Shown: piece after piece, positions 1-5,046 of the stretch
Numbering within the stretch: the first letter of the stretch is position 1
Layout: every line of letters begins with the position of its first letter
Source: Bdellovibrionales bacterium
Lineage (GTDB): Bacteria > Bdellovibrionota > Bdellovibrionia > Bdellovibrionales > Bdellovibrionaceae
Assembly (NCBI GenBank): GCA_027320785.1
Contig: DAHVKR010000136.1
Location: forward strand, 1 to 5,046
Length of the DNA stretch: 5,046 nucleotides
Reading direction: 5' to 3'
Notes under the pieces: model-generated
The model's database searches: none
Seen by the model: the letters and a program-made list of their open reading frames with translations, nothing else
What the model was told of the DNA's origin: nothing
Translations under genes and position numbers: made by a program

Positions 1-684
1 TGGCTTCCTCATAGACTCGTCATATAGAGCCAACTTAAAGTCCCGAGTCGTAGTCCCTTTAGCATGAGCCCATGAACAATTTATGATGGGGCCCTCTAAA
101 AACATAAAGTCTAAAGCTTTTTCCTCTGTCGCAAGGATGTTCTTATCATCCCGCTCGTTTTCTTTCATATTCGCGCGTTCGTGACAGTATTCTGTTATAT
201 TTTTCGCTTCGATAAATGATGTTAAAAGTCCACTCTTAACTAGTGCTGCTTGATCTTTTTTAGGGTTATACGACAGAAAAGCTCTTAAATGCTCTTCGTA
301 GGCCTTCTGGTCATTATTTTTTTGCGCTTCTTGAGCCAACTTTAAATGCGACTCACGCATAATATCTTGAATCTTAGAACTTTTTCTCCACTTTACAGAC
401 ACATCAGATGCAACAACATCATTCAGCTTATCGAGCTTGAATAGAGAAAGAAGATAATTGTAACCATTTGTTTCAGTGGGTTTGATCGTATAAAGTTCTT
501 TGAGCTTTGGTAATGCTTTATCATATTGGTTATCCAACATGTAAAGTTCAGCCAATCGATTCAACAATCGTCCTAACTCATCGTCATGAGGGTACTTGGC
601 TGTATAATCTTCCACATCCGCGATTAAAGTTTTGCGAATGTTGGGGTCCTTGTTCGCCTTATCATCCAGTATTGCAATATACTC
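1..684 (-). CDS. Distal part of the interrupted TPR protein (in-frame continuation past a TGA; runs off the window)
   Basis: This is the same reading frame as the 474-residue TPR gene at 685-2109. After the TGA at 687-685 it stays open for 228 codons to the window edge. The translation starts EYIAILDDKANKDPN and looks like real protein. Numbering the TGA as 475, a good TPR-like helix pair spans about residues 510-543 (NRLAELYMLDNQYDKAL, then a KP turn) and a second about 586-617 (HLKLAQEAQKNNDQKAY, then a NP turn). The last visible part, about 640-703, is not repeat-like, contains Cys642 and Cys678, and I do not recognise it. No ATG lies near the break: the first is at 540-538, without a ribosome binding site and inside a TPR helix. 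The piece is therefore best read as the second half of one periplasmic TPR protein of more than 703 residues. Whether it is translated, by read-through or by restart, or is dead cannot be told here. It would count as pseudogene sequence if the TGA is real and is not read through. Confidence 0.72.
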
Positions 685-687
685 TCA
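685..687 (-). other. In-frame TGA interrupting the TPR reading frame
   Basis: The codons read GCT CGT TGA GAG TAT ATT, and the frame is open for 474 codons before and 228 codons after. No frameshift is needed to join the halves. TGA is one substitution away from CGA or AGA (Arg), GGA, TTA, TCA, TGG and the Cys codons. Trp is encoded by TGG throughout the window, so general recoding of TGA is unlikely. The TGA could be a nonsense mutation, a base-call error or a read-through site. Confidence 0.85.
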
Positions 688-2109
688 ACGAGCCCTTCTC
701 AGCGCATCTGCTGCAGGGGGCTGCAACTGTCCAATGACTTGAATTGCTTGCATGGCCATTTGCGGATTTTGTTCTCGGTGAATCAAGTCCAACCACAAAT
801 TGAGCATAGGTTTTTTTGTCAGAGGGGTCATCAGATATTGAATGTAAAAAACAATTTCTCTATTTAACAAATCGACAATCTGAGGCTTTTCGAGTTTTAA
901 TTTGGTGGGAATTTTCCCTACATAATAATCCGACAGAATTTGAACATAGCCTCGAATATCAGGCTCTAAATCAAGTCCATCTGTCATCCACGTCTTCCAA
1001 GGCAACTGTGGATTCTTTTGAACAAGACCCTCAAGGTACTCAAAAGCTTTTTTCTGACCAAGGGTAGGCACTTCACGCTTTTCGTAAGATATCAACATTC
1101 CCAAAATTTTAATTTTAGCACCTGGCTCTTTTGTATGTCGATAGACTTCACTGAAAAGCAAATACGGAACTTTCGTTTTATCTTGAGTATGAATGTTTTG
1201 AATAACCGTTGTGAGGAAAATAAGGCGCAAGGACTCATCTTTTAAAGCTGTTCGTGAGAAATTAACAATCCATTTTTCAGATTTATTTTGAGCAATGATA
1301 TAGGCCAGGGCTCGAACAGCCTCGTCACGGAATGACTGCGCCTTATTTTGATTTGCAACTCTCAAAAAGTAAAACTGAGCATAATCAAATTTTTTCAAAA
1401 GAAGCCAACTCCAGCCCGTTTTAAAATCAGCAATACTTCTTTGATGAGAGTCATATTGGTTCTTAAGCTTTTGGTACCAAGCAATGGCTTCTTTATATTT
1501 GTCTTTATCAAAGTATGTTTCGCCCAAAATCAGAGCCATGCTAGAAGACTGAGGCAAATTTGGATCTAACTTAATCGAGAGAGAAAAATCACTGATATAG
1601 TCTTTTTCGTGCCCTAACTCTTGAGCAATTGATCCTCGAATAAAAAGAAGAAGAGCCTGTTGGGCTTTTGTTAAAACAATTTCTTTGTTTTTGTGGTAAC
1701 GAATTAAATCCGCGACGGCTTTATTGGCCTCAGTAAAATACTGCGCTTTATTAACCTGAGGATTCTTATTGGTCAGCAAGCGCGCACGACCTAGTTTATA
1801 AAATAAAAAGGCTCGCCTTAAAAGAAGCTCATTCTTACCATCTTTTCGAAGTTTATTCCCCAAAATCATCTGAAGAGCTTGCATCTCTTCTCTAATTTCT
1901 TTTTCCTTTTGCCCTTTTAATAAGGCCTCATCTTGTCTTCTTCTAACATCATCTAATTGAGAACTGGGACGTTGAGGTGCCTGCAAAGGGCCATAGGTAG
2001 CCGCACTCTTCTTTTTGTTCTTTTGCGAACTCGCAGGAGCTCCTAAAACCCCAGTCGAAACAAGGCAAAGTGTAGTTGTTAAAATGAGCGTACTTAAATT
2101 TCTGATCAT
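685..2109 (-). CDS. Secreted TPR-repeat protein, 474 aa, probably prematurely stopped
   Basis: Residues 1-23 form a classic signal peptide: Arg3 followed by a Leu/Thr-rich core, with likely cleavage in VLG-APASS. There is no lipobox, so the product is probably periplasmic and soluble. A basic, low-complexity linker follows (about 26-60), then a charged helix (60-90) and helical repeats. The clearest TPR units are about 152-184 (ending LDPNLP), 188-219 (ALILGETYFDKDKYKEAIAWY) and 226-257. Residues 260-474 are alpha-helical, with weaker repeats. TPR arrays bind proteins, so a scaffold or adaptor role for the neighbouring motor is inferred. The ATG overlaps the stop of the upstream gene as ATGA, with a modest GAAGAG 5 nt upstream, which implies translational coupling. 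The frame ends at TGA 687-685 but continues as clean TPR-like coding sequence through 684-1, so the stop appears to cut a larger gene. It resembles periplasmic TPR proteins of gliding clusters such as AglT/GltE only in general architecture. Confidence 0.85.
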   Translation of the reverse strand: MIRNLSTLILTTTLCLVSTGVLGAPASSQKNKKKSAATYGPLQAPQRPSSQLDDVRRRQDEALLKGQKEKEIREEMQALQMILGNKLRKDGKNELLLRRAFLFYKLGRARLLTNKNPQVNKAQYFTEANKAVADLIRYHKNKEIVLTKAQQALLLFIRGSIAQELGHEKDYISDFSLSIKLDPNLPQSSSMALILGETYFDKDKYKEAIAWYQKLKNQYDSHQRSIADFKTGWSWLLLKKFDYAQFYFLRVANQNKAQSFRDEAVRALAYIIAQNKSEKWIVNFSRTALKDESLRLIFLTTVIQNIHTQDKTKVPYLLFSEVYRHTKEPGAKIKILGMLISYEKREVPTLGQKKAFEYLEGLVQKNPQLPWKTWMTDGLDLEPDIRGYVQILSDYYVGKIPTKLKLEKPQIVDLLNREIVFYIQYLMTPLTKKPMLNLWLDLIHREQNPQMAMQAIQVIGQLQPPAADALRRAR

Positions 2110-3242
2110 TTTTTCTCTTCTGCATCTGCAACGCAGAGGCTTTTCCCTACGAAAACATGGCTTCCAATTTCATCTAACCACTCTTCGGTATCCTGAGCAG
2201 GCCACCACTCAAGCCCTTCTGCTCTCAATGTTTCAGGATCTTCAAGCTCATTAACACGACCGATAATTTTATCATTCTTATTTGCCAATGTGGAGTAACC
2301 GATAACAAGTCGTAACGACTCCATCAGCGTCGGTCTATTCATTCGATACTGCTTTTGTAAACGATCTGTGATTTTCTTAATTTCACCTTCTCTTTGAGCT
2401 TCCGAAACGATATCGAGACGTTCGGTATCTTTACTTTTCCTCTCTGTTAAAAGCTGCAAGGAACTCCAGTATAGATCGCGACGAGCCCAGTCCAGATAAG
2501 TAAATGTTCCAGATTGTAAAGCCTTATAGAATTTCTTTAATGAATCCAGGGCGGCTTGCGCCTGTTCCTTACGGCAGAGTCTTTTCAAAGTATAAATCTG
2601 AACAAGATAAGTTTCGGGCTCCAAGTAGTCACTGAAAAAAGCTGATCTTTGGCTAGCAATGGCTCCTAAAGTGATATCATAACGTTTCGCTCTGAATCCA
2701 GCCCACATCTTTTCAAATAAGACCTGCTGAATTTGATAGTAACTGGCCGGAATCCAACTATAGACTTCGAGAGCTTCTTTTAAGTGATTTCCCCCGTAGA
2801 GGGCCCGCGCCATGGAGTGAAGAACAGAATAATAAAATTGAATATTGGATCTCTTAATTCCACCCTTAGACTGAGCTCTAAAATAGCGGGCAATATTTTG
2901 ATAAAGCTTAAAGGCACTATCAAATTGCTTCGAAAGCATGAGTTGATCTGCCTTATCAAGAGCCTTAATTGTCTTAATCGTTTTTGAACTATAGCGTTTT
3001 ATAGAAGGGTGTCGATCCCAAGCCATGACTAAATCAAAGCCCGCGCTGGGTCTTCTACCTAGAACAATACGAGCCAATTTCCACTCTTTATAAGATATAG
3101 GTCTTTTGAAATATTCTCTTAGAAGAACTCGAATTCCTAAATCATCCTTTGCACTTTCTAAGGCTAACAGTCTCGAGCTAAAAGAAGCTGACCATGAAAG
3201 AGAAGAAAACGCTAAAACTAAAAGGATGATGGCTTTTTTCAC
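2106..3242 (-). CDS. Secreted helical-repeat (TPR-like) protein, 378 aa
   Basis: The start is GTG at 3242-3240, overlapping the upstream TAG by one base (TAGTG), with GAGGGA 5 nt upstream. This start gives a textbook signal peptide: MKK, then a hydrophobic core to about residue 16, with cleavage near SWSA-SF. The mature protein should be periplasmic. Degenerate TPR-like helix pairs lie at about 93-122 (KADQLMLSKQFDSAFKLYQ), 140-163 (ARALYGGNHLKEALEVY), 170-198 and 206-240. A charged helical stretch follows at 265-300. The tail (about 344-370) is Trp-rich, with WWP, EEWLDEIG and a Cys at 370. I do not recognise the family with certainty. Position between two ExbD-type genes and another TPR gene suggests a periplasmic adaptor of the stator complex, an inference from context. 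The stop overlaps the next start as ATGA, so the two TPR proteins are probably made in coupled amounts. Confidence 0.83.
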   Translation of the reverse strand: MKKAIILLVLAFSSLSWSASFSSRLLALESAKDDLGIRVLLREYFKRPISYKEWKLARIVLGRRPSAGFDLVMAWDRHPSIKRYSSKTIKTIKALDKADQLMLSKQFDSAFKLYQNIARYFRAQSKGGIKRSNIQFYYSVLHSMARALYGGNHLKEALEVYSWIPASYYQIQQVLFEKMWAGFRAKRYDITLGAIASQRSAFFSDYLEPETYLVQIYTLKRLCRKEQAQAALDSLKKFYKALQSGTFTYLDWARRDLYWSSLQLLTERKSKDTERLDIVSEAQREGEIKKITDRLQKQYRMNRPTLMESLRLVIGYSTLANKNDKIIGRVNELEDPETLRAEGLEWWPAQDTEEWLDEIGSHVFVGKSLCVADAEEKK

Positions 3243-3709
3243 TATTGTCCCTCGCCTTCCGCTACAAACAACATAGATTGAAAACCAGAGAGGCGCAGAA
3301 TTTTCACAACATTATAAAGTACTTTATAAGAAGTAGAACGATCACTAATCACATTGATATGGTTAGCGTTTTCTAAGTTTTTATTTTCCTCTTGAAACTT
3401 TTTGAACGCTTTAAAAATAGGGTCTCGAGGATTAAAATCATCTTCTTTAAATTCAGCAATAGGGCGAACTTGATCCACCAGTTTAAACTCTACTTTATCG
3501 TTCGAGATAATCACCTGTGGCGAGTTCTCGCTTTGCTCTCGACTCACACTCTGAGCTAGGTTCAGCCCTTCTGGCTTCGTCACAGCTGTCTCTTCCATTA
3601 TGGTACCTTTAATTAGAAACACGATAATCAAAACGAAAACGTCAATCATCGGTGCCAATTGTAAAATCAGGACTTTACTTCTTTTTTTTTCGCCTTCGAA
3701 GTCGAGCAT
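3242..3709 (-). CDS. ExbD/TolR family stator subunit (second copy), 155 aa
   Basis: The architecture is a short basic cytoplasmic N-terminus (EKKRSKV), one membrane helix at about 14-34, and a periplasmic domain. The helix carries the family hallmark LAPMIDVFVLIIVF, with Asp23 where TolR (Asp23) and ExbD (Asp25) have their essential proton-carrying aspartate. The C-terminal part (117-150: INVISDRSTSYKVLYNVVK, then ILRLSGF) matches the usual end of the family, a beta strand with a D-[RK]-S-x-x-Y helix. The length is close to the usual 130-150 residues. With the neighbouring channel subunit it should couple proton flow to movement of periplasmic partners. It has no OmpA-like peptidoglycan-binding domain, which argues against MotB. 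The ATG directly abuts the upstream TAA, and a strong GGAGG lies 8 nt upstream. A run of nine A falls at codons 7-10. The sequence differs strongly from the other ExbD copy, so it is not a recent duplicate. Confidence 0.9.
   Translation of the reverse strand: MLDFEGEKKRSKVLILQLAPMIDVFVLIIVFLIKGTIMEETAVTKPEGLNLAQSVSREQSENSPQVIISNDKVEFKLVDQVRPIAEFKEDDFNPRDPIFKAFKKFQEENKNLENANHINVISDRSTSYKVLYNVVKILRLSGFQSMLFVAEGEGQ
3248..3253 (-). promoter_or_regulatory. Ribosome binding site deciding the GTG start of the 378-aa gene
   Basis: GAGGGA lies 5 nt before the GTG at 3242-3240, inside the end of the second ExbD gene. The resulting protein begins with a proper signal peptide, and the GTG overlaps the upstream TAG by one base. 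Together these favour GTG over any internal ATG. Confidence 0.65.
3682..3690 (-). repeat. A9 homopolymer in codons 7-10 of the second ExbD gene
   Basis: Nine consecutive A in the coding strand encode Glu-Lys-Lys-Arg just before the membrane helix. Gain of one A gives TAA within a few codons (AAG AAG TAA), and loss of one A gives TGA (AAG TCC TGA). Any slip therefore abolishes the protein. Confidence 0.9.
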
Positions 3710-4204
3710 TTAATCCGCCTCCGTATAGGAACTCAGAACTAAATCTTCATAACGGTCATCTTTTCTAAGACCATCCATAATGGAAATAAGTTCTTGATAA
3801 TTAAGATTCGATGACAAAGCGATTTGAATAGTCTTTTCATCTGGAAATTTAGCTTTAAACTGCTCGGCCAATTTGGCAGATGCATCGATTAGCTTTTCAT
3901 TTTTTTCCAAGGCATCACCACGTGGAACACTTTCTTCAAAAGATCCCGGATGACGTCCAATCCACTCCATCTTCACTAAAATTGTTTGCCCTCTTAGTTG
4001 AGCTACAATGCGACCTGATATCGGAATATCTTTACTCACAGAGGCCGTTGATACTGTTGAAGGGGGAACTGTGATCTTCGTAATACCAATAAAGGTAATC
4101 GACAGAAGCAAAAAGAAGATCACGGACGTTAGACCATCCAAAATAGGCACCAGATCTGGCTCTGGCGCGTGTCTTCTTTCTGTCGTGTTGTCTAAATCAA
4201 ACAT
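3710..4204 (-). CDS. ExbD/TolR family stator subunit (first copy), 164 aa
   Basis: A charged cytoplasmic N-terminus (DNTTERRHAPEP) precedes one membrane helix at about 18-40. It has the ExbD signature DLVPILDGLTSVIFFLLL and the proton-carrying Asp at residue 23. The periplasmic part begins with a Pro/Ser/Thr linker (46-62), has a middle region rich in charge, and ends with the family's strand-helix unit at about 126-147 (IALSSNLNYQELISIMDGL). The start overlaps the channel gene's TAA as TAATG, and GAGAGG lies only 4 nt upstream, so coupled translation is likely. A TolQ-like gene followed by two unlike TolR-like genes is the arrangement of the Myxococcus AglR-AglQ-AglS gliding motor. Mapping this copy to AglQ or AglS is not possible by eye. 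It probably forms a heteromeric plug with the second copy inside the channel pentamer. Confidence 0.88.
   Translation of the reverse strand: MFDLDNTTERRHAPEPDLVPILDGLTSVIFFLLLSITFIGITKITVPPSTVSTASVSKDIPISGRIVAQLRGQTILVKMEWIGRHPGSFEESVPRGDALEKNEKLIDASAKLAEQFKAKFPDEKTIQIALSSNLNYQELISIMDGLRKDDRYEDLVLSSYTEAD
3718..3722 (-). promoter_or_regulatory. Ribosome binding site of the second ExbD gene
   Basis: GGAGG lies 8 nt before the ATG at 3709-3707, inside the last codons of the first ExbD gene. It supports independent initiation at the abutting start instead of pure coupling. Confidence 0.75.
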
Positions 4205-4845
4205 TAAGCCTCTCGCTCTGAGCGCTCGATAGTTGCCACAAGATCATAACCTGATTTTTTGGCTACGCTCACATGATCATCAATTTTAGAAGTACAAAGT
4301 GTATAAACAACCATGGCTGAAATACCCACAACAAGTCCGGCCGCTGTTGCCGTCATCGCTTCAGAAATACCCATACCCAACATAGCTGCTTTTTTAGCAG
4401 GGTCAGCTTGCGAAATCGCAGAGAATGTTCGAATCAAACCTGAGATTGTTCCCAAAAGACCCAAAAGAGTGGCCACGGATGCAATCAAGCTAATAATAGG
4501 GATTCTTTTTTCACACTCTTTTGAAACCTCGACCACCGCACTTCCCAAAGATGATTTCATCGCCTCACGTCCACTATCTACGGCTAGCAAGCCAGCCTTA
4601 ATAACCTGAACCTGTGGTACGTTTTGAATCTCATTACAAATTTGAAGGGCTTCCATGTATTTGCGCCCCTGAATCAACATTTGGAGCTGTGAAAGCACCT
4701 GAGACGAAACGGGTCTAATTTTAAAATAGAGATACTGTAGTCTCTCGAAACCAATCACAATCAGCGACAAAGCCGCGAATGTGATTAAGTATGAAGTAAA
4801 ACCGCCCTTTTCAAAGAAGGTCGTGATGATATTGTGTGATTCCAT
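4204..4845 (-). CDS. MotA/TolQ/ExbB proton-channel family protein, 213 aa
   Basis: This is the inner-membrane channel subunit of a proton-driven stator. Three membrane segments are visible: about 17-36, 115-137 and 160-184. A cytoplasmic domain sits between the first and second, and a short cytoplasmic tail follows the third. TM2 carries the family core TLLGLLGTISGLIRTF, whose Thr133 corresponds to the ion-path threonine of TolQ/ExbB. TM3 carries EAMTATAAGLVVGISAMV, with Thr167 at the second ion-path position. The length is near that of TolQ (about 230). One oddity is that the usual Pro of the TM3 motif (IPA in E. coli ExbB) is Ser176 here. The ATG has an excellent AGAGGAG 7 nt upstream. Two ExbD-type genes follow without gaps, giving a complete stator set. 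TolQ/AglR-like is the best description. MotA is less likely because of the partners and the short length. Confidence 0.92.
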   Translation of the reverse strand: MESHNIITTFFEKGGFTSYLITFAALSLIVIGFERLQYLYFKIRPVSSQVLSQLQMLIQGRKYMEALQICNEIQNVPQVQVIKAGLLAVDSGREAMKSSLGSAVVEVSKECEKRIPIISLIASVATLLGLLGTISGLIRTFSAISQADPAKKAAMLGMGISEAMTATAAGLVVGISAMVVYTLCTSKIDDHVSVAKKSGYDLVATIERSEREA

Positions 4846-4885
4846 TATTTAACTCCTCTGTCAAAAATCTTAAAATTTTAAAATA
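4846..4885 (-). other. AT-rich intergenic gap with 12-bp palindrome
   Basis: This is the only non-coding gap in the block, 40 nt between the barrel gene stop and the channel gene. It holds the perfect palindrome ttaaaattttaa at 4870-4881 and the channel gene's ribosome binding site. There is no GC-rich hairpin with a T tract, so I see no intrinsic terminator, and transcription from the barrel gene probably continues. A TTGACA (4864-4859) overlaps the ribosome binding site and has no usable -10 before the start. An AT-rich promoter here cannot be ruled out. Confidence 0.5.
4853..4859 (-). promoter_or_regulatory. Strong ribosome binding site of the channel gene
   Basis: AGAGGAG lies 7 nt before the ATG at 4845-4843. 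It is near-perfect in sequence and spacing. It fixes this start and is the only free-standing ribosome binding site in the block, since the others lie inside upstream genes. Confidence 0.8.
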
Positions 4886-5046
4886 TTAAAAATAAAATAC
4901 GAGTCCTGTTTCAATTAACCCGATCGTAATGGTCTCTTTCTTCTCTTTAGTGGCTCCAAGTGGCATCGAATAGGTATCAACTGAGGCTGGTCCGGCTTGA
5001 ATTCTGAGATTAAAATAATCTGAGAAGAAAAATGTCTTTCCTACAG
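4886..5046 (-). CDS. C-terminal end of a probable outer-membrane beta-barrel protein (partial)
   Basis: Only the last 52 residues are in the window, ending at TAA 4888-4886. The frame is open to the edge and begins VGKTFFFSDYFNLRIQ. Alternating polar and hydrophobic residues (FFFSDYFNLRIQAG; then TITIGLIETGLVFYF) fit two beta strands joined by a charged loop (ATKEKKE). The protein ends in an aromatic Phe, as outer-membrane barrels recognised by BamA do. The pattern recalls the outer-membrane beta-barrel domain family found in gliding and predatory delta-type bacteria, which includes barrels linked to the Glt machinery. That match is from memory and general pattern, not a search. The 40-nt gap to the channel gene, without a terminator, suggests the barrel is the outer-membrane partner of the same machine. 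Confidence 0.7.
   Translation of the reverse strand, partial: VGKTFFFSDYFNLRIQAGPASVDTYSMPLGATKEKKETITIGLIETGLVFYF

Noticed and set aside
685..687. TGA read as tryptophan through a variant genetic code
   Set aside because: Trp is TGG throughout all genes here, and this is the only in-frame TGA inside a gene. The 378-aa gene also ends with TGA in an ordinary ATGA overlap, though that frame meets TAA three codons later, so that single case is only supportive.
640..687. TGA as a selenocysteine codon
   Set aside because: No convincing bacterial SECIS stem-loop is visible just downstream, and the context is a TPR helix with no redox motif.
2060..2070. Cys15 of the 474-residue protein as a lipoprotein cysteine
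   Set aside because: It sits inside the hydrophobic core without a lipobox (TTLC), and a normal cleavage site follows at residues 21-24.
4008..4609. Open plus-strand frames opposite the channel and ExbD genes, and others along the window
   Set aside because: They lie antisense to well-supported genes, and their translations look like shadows with no domain or membrane logic.
3242..4845. Flagellar MotA-MotB stator
   Set aside because: The ExbD-type proteins are only 155-164 residues and lack an OmpA-like peptidoglycan-binding domain. The channel protein has three membrane segments, as in TolQ/ExbB, not four.
4859..4864. TTGACA as a -35 promoter box
   Set aside because: It overlaps the ribosome binding site, and the matching -10 would fall inside the channel gene, with no TATAAT-like hexamer at the right distance.
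4865..4890. Intrinsic terminator between the barrel and channel genes
   Set aside because: The palindrome is entirely A/T, without a GC stem, so it would not make a stable terminator hairpin.

Overview
The window is one densely packed minus-strand gene block. It reads as part of an operon for an energised envelope-spanning machine in a Gram-negative bacterium. Transcription runs from high to low coordinates. I see no plus-strand genes, RNA genes, mobile elements or CRISPR. Base composition is AT-leaning. A stator with two ExbD-type subunits, secreted TPR proteins and an outer-membrane beta-barrel tail recall the gliding-type clusters of predatory and gliding delta-type bacteria (Bdellovibrionota or Myxococcota). 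The AT-leaning codons favour a Bdellovibrio-like organism. This placement is inference.

Layout, in order of transcription. (1) 5046-4886: C-terminal end of a probable outer-membrane beta-barrel protein, cut by the window edge. (2) 4885-4846: a 40-nt AT-rich gap with a strong ribosome binding site. (3) 4845-4204: a TolQ/ExbB-type proton-channel subunit. (4) 4204-3710 and (5) 3709-3242: two different ExbD/TolR-type subunits, each with the membrane aspartate at residue 23. (6) 3242-2106: a secreted helical-repeat (TPR-like) protein with a GTG start. (7) 2109-685: a secreted TPR protein. (8) 684-1: the same reading frame as (7), open for 228 more codons to the window edge, with a single TGA at 687-685 between the two parts.

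Inferred teamwork: the ExbB subunit and the two ExbD subunits would form a proton-driven inner-membrane motor. The two secreted TPR proteins would act as periplasmic adaptors or scaffolds, and the upstream barrel would be the outer-membrane partner. The arrangement parallels the AglR-AglQ-AglS motor with Glt envelope proteins in Myxococcus, although sequence alone does not prove gliding. The junctions from the channel gene to the 474-residue TPR gene are 0- to 4-nt overlaps or abutments, so stoichiometric, translationally coupled expression is likely.

The most notable oddity is the single in-frame TGA that splits an otherwise continuous TPR gene of at least 703 codons. No start codon lies at the break. 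It looks like a recent nonsense mutation, a sequence error or a read-through site, not a natural gene end.
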